Source: Myxococcus stipitatus
GTDB taxonomy: Bacteria > Myxococcota > Myxococcia > Myxococcales > Myxococcaceae
Length of the DNA stretch: 64,000 nucleotides
Direction of reading: 5' to 3'
Assembly (NCBI RefSeq): GCF_021412625.1
Contig: NZ_JAKCFI010000012.1
Location: forward strand, 62,001-126,000
Each line of letters begins with the position of its first letter. Position 1 is the stretch's first letter. A model generated the notes under the pieces. It did no database searches. It was given only the letters and a program-made list of their open reading frames with translations, and was not told the DNA's origin. A program made the translations under genes and the position numbers. This document shows positions 51,898-60,656 of this stretch, piece after piece.

Positions 51898-52971
51898 TCA
51901 GCGCGAGGTGCTCCGCCGGAGGAAGAAGACCCCCAGCCCCAGGCCCGCGGCCCACTTCGCGGCGGCGACCAGCGGCGTCTGCCCGAGCCTCGGCGGCGCG
52001 GTGGCCGCCACGGGCTGCCCGGTCCGTGGGTCCACCACCGGCTGGAACTCGCGCGAGCCGGGGAGCTTCGCCCCCTCCTCCTCCAGTTCCGTCTTGGTGG
52101 CCAGCACCGCCTTGCCCTGCTCCGGAGCGCGTTGCCCCGGGGCCTTCCCCTCCGGCGAGCGCTGCTCGAGGATGGCGTTGATCTCCGCGCCCAGCAGCAC
52201 CACCTGCGAGGACAGCCACATCCACAGCAGCAGGACGATGACGCCGCCGATGGCGCCGTAGTTCACGTCGTACTTGCCGAAGTTGGCCACGTACTTGGAG
52301 AAGCCCCACGACGCGGTCACCCAGATGATGACGCCCACCACGGAGCCCGGGGTGATGAACCGGAACTTCTGCTTCACGTCCGGCAGCACGTAGTAGAGCA
52401 CCGCCCACAGGAACATCATCAGCAGCCCCGCCACCGGGAGCCGCAGCCACTGGGCGATGGTGGCGGCCGGGTCCGGGAGCTTGCGCGCCAGCGCGGGCGT
52501 CGCCACCGCCGCCAGCGCCGCGACGATGGCCACCACCGCGGCCACCAGCGTCGTCGACACCGCGATGAGCCGCAGCTTCCACATCGGCCGCTTCTCCTCC
52601 ACCCCATAGGCCGTGTTCAGCGCGTCCATCAGCGCGACGATGCCCCCCGACGCGGCCCACACCGCGCCCAGGCCGCCCACCGTCAAGAGCCCCACCGGGT
52701 TGCTGTCCGCCAGCGACTGGATGCGCTGACCGAGGATGGTCGTGACCTCCTTGGGCGCAACCCTGCCCAGCTCCTGGATGAGCACCTGGGCCTGGTTGGG
52801 GTCGATGAGCACGCCGGCCAGCGACACGAGGAACAACAGGAAGGGGAACAGCGCCAGCACGGCGCGGAACGTCAAGGCCCCCGCCACGTCGCTGACGTCG
52901 TCGCGCTTCCACTCGTCCTTGAGGCGCTTGAAGAACTCCACCCACCCCATGCCCTTCCCAGGGAGCACCAT
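51898..52971 (-). CDS. YihY/BrkB-family inner-membrane protein
   Basis: 357 residues with six hydrophobic helices, from AGALTFRAVLALFPFLLFLV (near residue 30) to GGVIVLLLWMWLSSQVVLLG (about 250). The family landmarks are LTFRAVLALFPF, GAVWAASGG and YGAIGGVIVLLLWMWL. A charged tail of about 90 residues follows, with a weak final helix. Members are integral membrane proteins of uncertain role, once misassigned as RNase BN. ATG 52971 follows GAGGAGGCGAG. A second start region is not supported. Confidence 0.9.
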   Translation of the reverse strand: MVLPGKGMGWVEFFKRLKDEWKRDDVSDVAGALTFRAVLALFPFLLFLVSLAGVLIDPNQAQVLIQELGRVAPKEVTTILGQRIQSLADSNPVGLLTVGGLGAVWAASGGIVALMDALNTAYGVEEKRPMWKLRLIAVSTTLVAAVVAIVAALAAVATPALARKLPDPAATIAQWLRLPVAGLLMMFLWAVLYYVLPDVKQKFRFITPGSVVGVIIWVTASWGFSKYVANFGKYDVNYGAIGGVIVLLLWMWLSSQVVLLGAEINAILEQRSPEGKAPGQRAPEQGKAVLATKTELEEEGAKLPGSREFQPVVDPRTGQPVAATAPPRLGQTPLVAAAKWAAGLGLGVFFLRRSTSR

Positions 52972-53192
52972 CTCGCCTCCTCACTCACGGTGAGACCTGG
53001 GGAAGGATGGGCACGCACCCCGGCCCCTCGCAGCCACCCCCGGGTCGCCTCCGCTCCGGGCCGGCCCTCCCCCAGGCGGGCGTCTTCCTGAAAAACATTC
53101 CATCCAGTAAGAAACAGGGGACGCCGAGCCCCCGACCTACCTGGGCAGCCAAGCGTTCACCGACACACGCCCGAGTCCACCCCGAGGACGCA

Positions 53193-54752
53193 ATGTTCGT
53201 TGCTTCGCTCCTGAGTGTCAGCCTGGCCCTGGTGGCCGGCGCCACGCCAGGCACCACGGCCTCCACTCGCGCGGAGACACCCGCGCAGACGCTGTGGCTC
53301 GTTCAGCCGATGTATCCGGGCCAGGACTCCCTGGTGAAGCGGACGGAGGAGGGCATCACCGGGCTGTTGCCGGAGGACGTGAAGCCCCGTCAGCTCATCG
53401 GCTCGGCGGCGCTGGCCAACCACCTGAGGGGCCGGACGGGAGACCTGTCGTGCCTGGCCGGCGGGGCGCGCTGCCGGGAGCCGCTGGAGGCCTACCTGAC
53501 GTCGTTGGGGTTGGAGCGCGTGGTGCTGCTCCAGGTGGGCCAGGACGACGCGGGCTACCGCCTGCGCGCCACCAGCGTGCGCCCGGAGACGGGCGCGCGC
53601 GCGCAGGCCGAAACGAGCAACCCGTCCTTCGACAAGGCCCTGGCGGGCGCGCTGGTGAAGTTCCTGTCCCTCAACGCGACGGTGGAGGCGCGCACGAAGC
53701 CCGCGGGCGCCACGGTGTTCATCGACGGCGTGAAGATGGGCGTGACGCCGTACTCCACGGAGGTGCTGCCGGGCGAGCACACCTTCCGATTCGAGCTGGC
53801 GTCGCACCTGCCCAGCGAAGCGACGCGCGTCGTCGCCTCGCGCGAGCACATCACGCTCGAGCCCGCCCTGGAGAAGGTGCCGGCGCGCCTGGTGGTGAAG
53901 GCGCTGCCGGAGGGCGCCGAAATCTACGTGGACGGGGAGCGCGTGGGCACGGACGCCGTGGACCGGGGCGTCCAGCCCGGGACGCGCACGCTGCGGCTCG
54001 CGCTGGAGGGCTATGAGCCCCAGGAGGTCCAGGCGGAGATCGCCCCGGGCGCGACGTACACGCTGGAGCGCGCGCTCAAGCCCACGTCCATGCAGGCCTT
54101 CAAGCTGGCCATGCGCCGGCGCCAGGAGGCGACGCTGGCGCGCCACAGCTACCTGGAGGCGTCCTACGAGCTGACGACCCTGACCTCCGACACGCTGGAG
54201 ACCCGCCCCATGGGCTCCAATGGCGGACTGGACGCGGTGCGCACCCAGAACGTGCGCTCGCCGGGCAAGCGGAGGATGCGCGGCCTGGGGCTCGAGTACG
54301 GCCACTACGGCCAGTACTTCGGCGTCATGTTCGTGGGCACCACCTGGTACTCGACGGGCGACACGTGGACGGTGGGCGTCAACGTCCCGCCGGGCGTGGA
54401 GGGTCCTGGCGTCGACGGGCTCACGCAGTTCGACACGAAGGTGCAGATGCTGTCCTTGCGCGCGCTGCAGCCCCAGCTGCGCTACGTGGTGGGGCCGGTG
54501 TCGTTCGCCATCCAGGCGGGCGTCGAGGTCCGGGGCCTGCTGATGGAGGAGGAGGACGACGGCTCCGGACTGTCGCCGCGGTTCAAGGACGGGCTGTACG
54601 CCATCGACGTGCACGCGGGCGGACAGGCCACCGCGCGCGTCTTCATCTACGAGGGGCTGTATCTCTCCGCCGCGTACCAGCGGGGCTTCTCGCTGCTGTC
54701 GAAGATCTCCGGGACGAGCAACTTCCGTGGAGGGGTGGGCTATGCGTTCTGA
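53193..54752 (+). CDS. Exported PEGA-domain protein with C-terminal barrel-like region
   Basis: 519 residues. A signal peptide (1-18) precedes an N-terminal alpha/beta domain (about 30-165). Two PEGA domains follow (about 168-230, AGATVFIDGVKMGVTPYSTE; 235-300, EGAEIYVDGERVGTDAVDRG), each with the P-x-G-A-x-I/V-x-V/I-D-G hallmark. Residues 320-519 show alternating strands with aromatic ends (GLGLEYGHYGQYFGVMFVG, GGQATARVFIYEGLYLSAAY) and a terminal Phe, as in outer-membrane barrels. GAGGAC precedes ATG 53193. It overlaps the next gene by 11 bases and starts a four-gene run with a Ser/Thr kinase. Confidence 0.8.
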   Translation: MFVASLLSVSLALVAGATPGTTASTRAETPAQTLWLVQPMYPGQDSLVKRTEEGITGLLPEDVKPRQLIGSAALANHLRGRTGDLSCLAGGARCREPLEAYLTSLGLERVVLLQVGQDDAGYRLRATSVRPETGARAQAETSNPSFDKALAGALVKFLSLNATVEARTKPAGATVFIDGVKMGVTPYSTEVLPGEHTFRFELASHLPSEATRVVASREHITLEPALEKVPARLVVKALPEGAEIYVDGERVGTDAVDRGVQPGTRTLRLALEGYEPQEVQAEIAPGATYTLERALKPTSMQAFKLAMRRRQEATLARHSYLEASYELTTLTSDTLETRPMGSNGGLDAVRTQNVRSPGKRRMRGLGLEYGHYGQYFGVMFVGTTWYSTGDTWTVGVNVPPGVEGPGVDGLTQFDTKVQMLSLRALQPQLRYVVGPVSFAIQAGVEVRGLLMEEEDDGSGLSPRFKDGLYAIDVHAGGQATARVFIYEGLYLSAAYQRGFSLLSKISGTSNFRGGVGYAF

Positions 54753-55737
54753 GGCGCGCCGGCTGTTGTTGACGTGCGCGGTGCTGGTGGGTGGCGCTGC
54801 CTGGGCACAGCCGCTGGTGGGGCCCTCGGTGGGCAACGCGGACGCGCTCGTGGCCGAGGGCACGAAGCTCTACAACAAGCGCAGGTACGCGGACGCGGCG
54901 CGGCTGCTGCTCCAGGCCACGCGGGCCAACCCCACCCTGATGCCCGCCTATCTGGCCCTGGCCCGCGCGCGCATGGGCGCCAAGGAGACGGCGGGCGCGT
55001 GCGCGGCCTACAAGGCCTGGCTGCGCAGCGCCCCGGACATCCAGGACCGTCGCAAGGCGCAGGGCGAGTCGGAGCTGTGCGAGCGGCAGCTCAAGGCCGC
55101 GCGCAAGAAGAAGCGCAACAAGGTGCCACCGGACCTGACGGCGCGACACGTGGAGTCCAAGGCGGCCTTCTTCGAGGCGCTGGAGGCCCGGAGGCTGCGG
55201 GGCCCCGACTCCGCGGGAGAGGCGCTGCGCGCGCTCGTGGCGGAGGGCTACCTGGGCGCGGACCTGGGAGAGATGGGGCAGCGGCTGAGCGCGCAGTGCC
55301 GCGCCAGCGCCGAGGAGCTGCACCAGCGCGCGCTCGCGGGCGAGGCCCTCACCGGGGAGCAGTTGCGCGAGGCGCGCGGCCTGCTGGAGCTGGCGCGGGA
55401 CACGGGGGAGCCCCCCGCCCGCGCGGACGCCCAGGCCCCCTTCCTCGAGGGACTGGCGGCGCTCCAGGACGGAGCGCCCGACAGGGCGCAGCAGCTCTTC
55501 GCGCGCGCGGCCACCGCGGCGCCGGAGCGGTCCGAGTACAAGGTCTGGCGCGCCACGGCGCTCCAGCGCGCGGGGGACGCGAAGGGCGCGCTGGCCATGA
55601 TGGAGGCGGAGCTGCCGGACGACCCGCGCACGGCCCTCCTGCGGGTCGCGGTGGCGCAGGGCACCTCGCCCGAGGCGGGCGCGCGCGAGCTCGAGCGGCT
55701 GCTCTTCCAGCGCTACCCTCCCACTCCGTCGCGCTGA
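54742..55737 (+). CDS. Exported TPR-repeat protein
   Basis: 331 residues. The signal peptide ends A-A-W-A before Gln (about residue 22). TPR pairs include DALVAEGTKLYNKRRYADAA, NPTLMPAYLALARARMGAKE and a second block near 230-300 (FLEGLAALQDGAPDRAQQLF; WRATALQRAGDAKGALAMME). TPR domains bind proteins, so it may link the barrel-like protein upstream to other envelope components. GGAGGGG lies before ATG 54742, inside the upstream gene. Confidence 0.8.
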   Translation: MRSEARRLLLTCAVLVGGAAWAQPLVGPSVGNADALVAEGTKLYNKRRYADAARLLLQATRANPTLMPAYLALARARMGAKETAGACAAYKAWLRSAPDIQDRRKAQGESELCERQLKAARKKKRNKVPPDLTARHVESKAAFFEALEARRLRGPDSAGEALRALVAEGYLGADLGEMGQRLSAQCRASAEELHQRALAGEALTGEQLREARGLLELARDTGEPPARADAQAPFLEGLAALQDGAPDRAQQLFARAATAAPERSEYKVWRATALQRAGDAKGALAMMEAELPDDPRTALLRVAVAQGTSPEAGARELERLLFQRYPPTPSR

Positions 55738-55770
55738 CCCGGCCCGACCCCATTCCCAGGAAGGACTTGG

Positions 55771-57624
55771 ATGGCGCTCTTCATCTGTCAGCGATGCGAG
55801 ACGCAGCACGAGGCATCGAACGGGACCTGTCCGTCCTGCGGCGGCACCGAGTTCCTGAAGGTCGCGGAGCCGGCCCTGGACCGCATGTTGGGGCGCGTCG
55901 TCGCCAACCGCTACCGGGTGTTGAAGCGGCTGGGCCAGGGAGGGATGGGCTCCGTGTACCTCGCGGAGCAGGTGGGCATCGGCCAGCAGGTGGCGATGAA
56001 GTTCCTCAACGCCGGCCTGTCGATGGACCCCGACGTGGCCCGGCGCTTCCTCAACGAGGCGAAGAGCTACGCGCGCGTGGCGCACCCCAACGCGGTGACG
56101 CTGCACGACTTCGGCCAGGACGAGGAGGGCAGCCTCTATCTCTCCATGGAGTACGTGGAGGGGGATGACCTCAAGCACCTGCTGGCGTCGGTGGGGCGGC
56201 TGAGCATCCACGAGGCCGGTGACATCATCCTCCAGGTCGCGGACGTGCTGGCCTTCGCCCATGCGCGGCAGGTGGTCCACCGGGACCTCAAGCCGGAGAA
56301 CATCATGGTCCGGCAGGGCCTGCGCGGCTGGCACGCGAAGGTGCTCGACTTCGGCATCGCGCGCATCGTCGACGGGGCCACGCGGCTGACGGCGCAGGGG
56401 GCGGTGGCGGGGACACCCCGGTACATGTCCCCCGAGCAGGCCATGGGGCTGGACGTGGACGCGCGCGCGGACATCTACGCGGTGGGCGTGGTGCTCTTCG
56501 AGCTGCTCACGGGCGTGCAGCCCTTCGACGGCACGAGCGTCGCCGAAATCATGCAGAAGCAGGTGCACCAGCCGATTCCCCGGCTGGCGGACGTGGTGCC
56601 GGAGCTGGACCACCCCGCGCTCGACGCGGTCATCCAGAAGGCCACGGCGAAGAAGCGCGTGGAGCGCTACGCGACGATGGAGGCCTTCGCCGTCGACCTG
56701 AGCAACGCGCTGCCCACCATGACGGGCCGGCCGCCCATCAGCGGCGTCAGCCCCGCCGTGCGCGCGAGCACCGCCGAGGAGGCGCGCCCGAGCACGATGC
56801 TCTACGGCGACGGCACCGAGGACACGATGCTGCGCGGCGCGGCGACCCCGGCCCCCTCCGCCGTGGACGCGGGCCGGTACGACACGGGCCGCGTCGCGCC
56901 CATCCCGCTGACCCAACCGGCGCCCGCCCCGCGCGACTCCGGGCTCCGGGTGGGCCCCGAGGGCTTCAACAAGACGGCGCACGCCATGTCGCCCTACGCG
57001 GCGCCCACCCCGGCGCGGGGCGGCTGGGTGCTGGGCGTGAGCATCGCGGGCGTGTTGCTGGTGGGAGGACTCGCCGTCGTCGCGACGCGCGGGTTCCAGT
57101 CCACGGAGGCCCCCGCCGCAATCGCGCGGCCTCCCCCCAGGGAGAGCCCGCGTCCGCCTCCGCCACCCGACCGGGCGCCACCTCCCGAACACGGGTACCC
57201 GCCCCCTCCCCTCGACGACCGACCGCCCGTCCCGCGTCACGACGAGGCGCCCCCGCCGCCCCCCGGCGCGATGGCGGCCACGGACGACGCGGCCGAGGGC
57301 CGCCGGCTGGAGAAGGCGCAGGATCGCCTCATCGAGATCAGCGACGACTTCAACGACGGAGAGCTGGCGAAGGCCGCGGAGAAGCTGGCCCTGGCGCGGA
57401 GCCTGGGGCTGGACACCGTCGAGCCGAAGCTCGCGGAGCTGGGCACCCGAATCGAGGACGCGTCCAAGCGGCTCGCGCGAGCCCGCGCCCAGGAGAACGA
57501 TGGCAACTGCGAGCAGGCGATCCACGTCTACAAGTCGCTCCGCAAGGACTACCCCCAGCTCGCCGACGCCCAGCGCGGCATCCAGCGCTGCAAACGGATG
57601 CTGCCGCCGGACGTGTCCGACTAG
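55771..57624 (+). CDS. Transmembrane Ser/Thr protein kinase with zinc ribbon
   Basis: 617 residues. The N-terminal zinc ribbon has Cys6, Cys9, Cys20 and Cys23. The PknB-type kinase domain (about 47-310) has LGQGGMGSVYLAE, Lys in QVAMKF, HRDLKPEN (Asp172), DFGIAR, a TPRYMSPEQA P+1 loop and ADIYAVGVVLFELLTG. A Ser/Thr-Pro juxtamembrane stretch precedes one membrane helix (about 424-444), then a Pro-rich segment. The outer C-terminal domain has helix pairs (QDRLIEISDDFNDGELAKAA) and two Cys. Arg precedes the catalytic Asp, so activation-loop control is expected. It follows the TPR gene by 33 bases. Confidence 0.93.
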   Translation: MALFICQRCETQHEASNGTCPSCGGTEFLKVAEPALDRMLGRVVANRYRVLKRLGQGGMGSVYLAEQVGIGQQVAMKFLNAGLSMDPDVARRFLNEAKSYARVAHPNAVTLHDFGQDEEGSLYLSMEYVEGDDLKHLLASVGRLSIHEAGDIILQVADVLAFAHARQVVHRDLKPENIMVRQGLRGWHAKVLDFGIARIVDGATRLTAQGAVAGTPRYMSPEQAMGLDVDARADIYAVGVVLFELLTGVQPFDGTSVAEIMQKQVHQPIPRLADVVPELDHPALDAVIQKATAKKRVERYATMEAFAVDLSNALPTMTGRPPISGVSPAVRASTAEEARPSTMLYGDGTEDTMLRGAATPAPSAVDAGRYDTGRVAPIPLTQPAPAPRDSGLRVGPEGFNKTAHAMSPYAAPTPARGGWVLGVSIAGVLLVGGLAVVATRGFQSTEAPAAIARPPPRESPRPPPPPDRAPPPEHGYPPPPLDDRPPVPRHDEAPPPPPGAMAATDDAAEGRRLEKAQDRLIEISDDFNDGELAKAAEKLALARSLGLDTVEPKLAELGTRIEDASKRLARARAQENDGNCEQAIHVYKSLRKDYPQLADAQRGIQRCKRMLPPDVSD

Positions 57625-57633
57625 GGTGCGCGC

Positions 57634-58416
57634 ATGAACGAGGTCGACACGCGAGAGTTGGTCCGGCAGCTCCGGACGCTGGGCGTCCGCGAGGGCGGCG
57701 TGCTCCTGGTCCACACCTCCTTCCGGGCGGTGCGCCCCGTCGAGGGCGGCCCGCTCGGACTGATTCGCGCGCTTCGCCAGGCGCTCGGCGACACGGGCAC
57801 CCTGGTCATGCCCACGATGACCGACGGCGAGAGCGTGTTCGACCCGCGCGTGACGCCCACCGCGGACATGGGCATCACCGCCGAGACGTTCTGGCGCCAG
57901 CCGGGCGTCCTGCGCAGCACGCACCCGGGCGGCTCCTTCGCCGCCCAGGGCCCCCACGCCGCCGGCATCTGCCGTCCCCAGCCCCTCTCCCCACCCCATG
58001 GCCCCGACAGCCCCGTGGGGCGCGTACACGAGCTCGGGGGCCAGGTGCTCCTGCTCGGGGTGACGCACAGCGAGGACACGACGCTCCACCTCGCGGAGGC
58101 GCTGGCGGGCGTGCCGTACTCGGTCTCCCACCCCTGCGTCGTCGAGGTCGACGGCGTCGCGCGGACGATTCCCATCGAGGAGACGGACCACTGCTGCACC
58201 CGCTTCCGGCGCGCGGACGACTGGCTCCGGGCGCGAGGCCTCCAGCGCGAGGGCCTGGTCGGCCACGCCCAGGCGCGCCTGTGCGAATCACGGGACCTCG
58301 TGGCCGTCGCCCTCGAGCACCTCGCCCGGGAGCCCCTCGCCTTCCTGTGCCCCGCGGGCACCGGCTGCGACGAGTGCGACGCGGCCCACGCCAGCATCCC
58401 CGCGCCGCGCCGTTAG
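57634..58416 (+). CDS. AAC(3)-family aminoglycoside N-acetyltransferase-like protein
   Basis: 260 residues. The family pattern is VLLVHTSFRAVRPVEGGPLG, LVMPTMTDG, RSTHPGGSFAAQGPHA, HELGGQVLLLGVTHSEDTTL (His-Asp for acetyl-CoA chemistry) and the final CPAGTGCDECDAAHASI. The Cys-rich tail is common in the antibiotic acetyltransferase group. It begins nine bases after the kinase stop and is probably in the same transcript. Such chromosomal proteins often act on unknown amines, so aminoglycoside resistance is not implied. Confidence 0.87.
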   Translation: MNEVDTRELVRQLRTLGVREGGVLLVHTSFRAVRPVEGGPLGLIRALRQALGDTGTLVMPTMTDGESVFDPRVTPTADMGITAETFWRQPGVLRSTHPGGSFAAQGPHAAGICRPQPLSPPHGPDSPVGRVHELGGQVLLLGVTHSEDTTLHLAEALAGVPYSVSHPCVVEVDGVARTIPIEETDHCCTRFRRADDWLRARGLQREGLVGHAQARLCESRDLVAVALEHLAREPLAFLCPAGTGCDECDAAHASIPAPRR

Positions 58417-58423
58417 CGGAGCC

Positions 58424-58753
58424 TCATTCCCCCTCGAGGCCCCGCTTCATCCGCATGAGGACGTTCATCGTCTCCGCCGAGTAAGGCGAGAGCCACCGGT
58501 CCCGCATCTCCTGGATGGGCGCCGCGTTGAGGTAGTTCCACCGCTTGCGCCCCTCGCGCACCGCGATGACCAGCTCCGCCTTCTGGAGCACGCCGATGTG
58601 CTGCATCACCGTGCACCGGTCCAGGGACGACGCGAAGTGTTCGCACAACTCACCCGTGGTCCTGGGCGCGTCGCGCAGCAGGTCGAGGATCTCCCGTCGC
58701 CGCGAATCCGCCAGCGCCTTGAAGATCAAATCGTCCCGGGACGCCCTCGACAT
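58424..58753 (-). CDS. ArsR-family transcriptional repressor
   Basis: 109 residues. The winged helix reads FKALADSRRREILDLLRDAP, TTGELCEHFASSLDRCTVMQ and HIGVLQKAELVIAVREGRKR. There is no metal-site CVC motif, so it belongs to the subgroup paired with AHSA1/SRPBCC genes. It is divergent from exactly such a gene, with a dyad lying over its start codon that would allow autoregulation. Confidence 0.92.
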   Translation of the reverse strand: MSRASRDDLIFKALADSRRREILDLLRDAPRTTGELCEHFASSLDRCTVMQHIGVLQKAELVIAVREGRKRWNYLNAAPIQEMRDRWLSPYSAETMNVLMRMKRGLEGE

Positions 58754-58771
58754 GTTATGAATCTACAACAT
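58752..58771. promoter_or_regulatory. Candidate ArsR operator
   Basis: ATGTT (58752-58756) and AACAT (58767-58771) mirror each other around ten A/T-rich bases, in the 50-base gap between the divergent repressor and AHSA1 genes. It overlaps the repressor start codon. The size fits an ArsR dimer site. Confidence 0.55.
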
Positions 58772-58803
58772 ATCGAACGCAGGACCCAAGCCCGGAGGCC
58801 CCC

Positions 58804-59244
58804 ATGGAGTTGAAGTTCCAGGTGCAGTTGAAGATCCAGAAGCCGGTGTCCGAGGTCTTCGACGGGGTGGTGAATCCCAAGAAGCTCAGCGGCTACTTCG
58901 TGCAGGCGGCGAGCGCCCCGCTCGTGGCGGGGACGACGGTGAAGTGGCGCTTCGCGGAGGTGCCCGGTGAGCACGACGTCATCGTCCGGGAGGTGCGGCC
59001 GGACGAGCGCATCGTGTTCGAGTGGGAGGCGGCGGGCGGGGGCTACAACACGCGGGTGGAGATGAACTTCAAGCCCATCGACGAGAAGAGCACGCTCGTC
59101 CAGGTGAGCGAGTCCGGCTGGAGAGAGGACGCCCAGGGGCAGGCGGCGTCCTACGACAACTGCGGCGGGTGGATGCACATGATGATGTGCCTCAAGGCCT
59201 ACCTGGAGCACGGCATCAACCTGCGCCACGGAGGGGCCTACTGA
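58804..59244 (+). CDS. SRPBCC/AHSA1-domain protein
   Basis: 146 residues of the START-like hydrophobic-pocket fold: VSEVFDGVVNPKKLSGYFVQ, GTTVKWRFAEVPGEHDVIVR, RIVFEWEAAGGGYNTRVEMN and GWMHMMMCLKAYLEHGINLR. Family members bind hydrophobic ligands or resemble the Hsp90 co-factor Aha1. Pairing with a divergent ArsR gene is common and suggests ligand-controlled expression. GGAGG precedes ATG 58804. Confidence 0.9.
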   Translation: MELKFQVQLKIQKPVSEVFDGVVNPKKLSGYFVQAASAPLVAGTTVKWRFAEVPGEHDVIVREVRPDERIVFEWEAAGGGYNTRVEMNFKPIDEKSTLVQVSESGWREDAQGQAASYDNCGGWMHMMMCLKAYLEHGINLRHGGAY

Positions 59245-59321
59245 GCGACCGCTCGTGGGGCCTGTCGGGGGCGCCGTTCGTCCTGGGGTGCGCGTCTGGG
59301 ACGTGAGAAGGTGCGCGCGCG

Positions 59322-60188
59322 ATGTCCCAAGAGCCGCGGCGCCCCAGTCCATCCCCCTTCGCGGTCCCCATGCTGCTCGCCGCGATGGGCTCCATCCAGG
59401 TCGGGGCGTCCATCGCCAAGGGCCTGTTCCCCATCGTCGGGGCGCAGGGGACCACGGCGCTGAGGCTCATCTTCTCCTCGCTCATCCTGCTCGCCTTCTG
59501 GCGTCCCTGGAGGCATCGCCTCACGCGCCAGGAGGCGCGCGCCATCCTCGTCTATGGCGCGGCGCTGGGGGTCATGAACCTGACGTTCTACCTGGCGCTG
59601 GCCCGCATCCCCCTGGGCATCGCCGTCGCCATCGAGTTCACCGGCCCGCTCGCGGTGGCCATCCTCTCCAGCCGCCGCCCCATCGACTTCCTCTGGGCCC
59701 TGCTCGCCATCGCCGGCGTGCTGCTCATCCTGCCGCTCTCCGGGGCCGCCGGGGCGCTCGACTGGGTGGGCGTCTTCTGGGCGCTGGTCGCCGGAACGGG
59801 CTGGGCGCTCTACATCCTCTTCGGCCAGAAGGCGGGCGCCTCCGTCCACGGCGGCACCGCGGCCTCGCTGGGCATGACCGTGGCGGCCCTCGTCGTCGTG
59901 CCGGTGGGCATCACCCATGCAGGTGGCGCGCTGCTCAACCCGTCGCTGCTCCCGCCGGCCATCGGCATCGCCATCCTGTCGAGCGCGCTGCCCTACTCGC
60001 TGGAGATGTTCGTGCTCAAGAAGATGCCCGCGCGCACCTTCGGCGTCCTCATGAGCCTGGAGCCGGCGATCGGCGCGCTCGCGGGCCTGGTGTTCCTCGG
60101 GGAGCGGCTCGCCGTGACGCAGTGGGTGGCCGTCGGCCTCATCATCGCGGCGTCGGTGGGCAGCACCGCCTCCTCGCGAAAGGCGTGA
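59322..60188 (+). CDS. rhtA: Threonine/homoserine exporter RhtA (EamA/DMT family)
   Basis: 288 residues with ten predicted membrane helices in two EamA halves. The sequence follows E. coli RhtA closely: LLAAMGSIQVGASIAKGLFP, TALRLIFSSLILLAFWRPWR, IPLGIAVAIEFTGPLAVAIL, ILSSALPYSLEMFVLKKMPA and RTFGVLMSLEPAIGALAGLV. RhtA exports threonine, homoserine and related amino acids. It lies 77 bases after the AHSA1 gene and 74 before the next gene. Confidence 0.92.
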   Translation: MSQEPRRPSPSPFAVPMLLAAMGSIQVGASIAKGLFPIVGAQGTTALRLIFSSLILLAFWRPWRHRLTRQEARAILVYGAALGVMNLTFYLALARIPLGIAVAIEFTGPLAVAILSSRRPIDFLWALLAIAGVLLILPLSGAAGALDWVGVFWALVAGTGWALYILFGQKAGASVHGGTAASLGMTVAALVVVPVGITHAGGALLNPSLLPPAIGIAILSSALPYSLEMFVLKKMPARTFGVLMSLEPAIGALAGLVFLGERLAVTQWVAVGLIIAASVGSTASSRKA

Positions 60189-60262
60189 GCGCGGCGGGCG
60201 CCCCGTTCGCCTATCCTCCGCCCGCGGTCGAACCCGACGCCCTGCCGAAGGAGGAAGCGCCG

Positions 60263-60643
60263 ATGCTCAAGGGGTCCTGTCTCTGTGGTGCCGTTCGCTT
60301 CGAGGTCTCCGTCCCCCTCAAGCCCCCGGACGCCTGCCACTGCACGATGTGCCGCAAGCTGTCGGGCCACTATTGGGTGTCCACGGACCTGCCCCGCTCC
60401 GCGGTGACCCTCCACGGCGAGGACAAGGTGACATGGTACCGCTCCTCGGAGAAGGTCCGCCGGGGCTTCTGCTCCGTCTGCGGCGCCACCCTCTTCTGGG
60501 ACCCCATCCACCGGGACCTCATCGCCATCGCCATGGGCGCGTTCGACACGCCCACGGGCACCCACGTGGAGAAGCACATCTTCGTGGCCAACAAAGGCGA
60601 CTACTACGAGCTGACGGACGGCCTGCCGCAGAACCCCCAGTAG
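60263..60643 (+). CDS. GFA-family (glutathione-dependent formaldehyde-activating enzyme-like) protein
   Basis: 126 residues with the GFA zinc sites: GSCLCGAVRF (Cys6, Cys8), CHCTMCRKLSG (Cys26, Cys28, Cys31) and GFCSVCGATLFW (two Cys). Seven conserved Cys in this spacing define the family. GAAGGAGG precedes ATG 60263. Most members have no proven formaldehyde role, so only the fold is claimed. It converges with rfbC with 13 bases between. Confidence 0.9.
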   Translation: MLKGSCLCGAVRFEVSVPLKPPDACHCTMCRKLSGHYWVSTDLPRSAVTLHGEDKVTWYRSSEKVRRGFCSVCGATLFWDPIHRDLIAIAMGAFDTPTGTHVEKHIFVANKGDYYELTDGLPQNPQ

Positions 60644-60656
60644 GCGGGAGGCGCCC

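Noticed and set aside
54643..58266. Very long minus-strand frame of about 1200 codons
   Set aside because: It lies antisense to three well-supported genes and reads as Arg/Ala/Leu noise.
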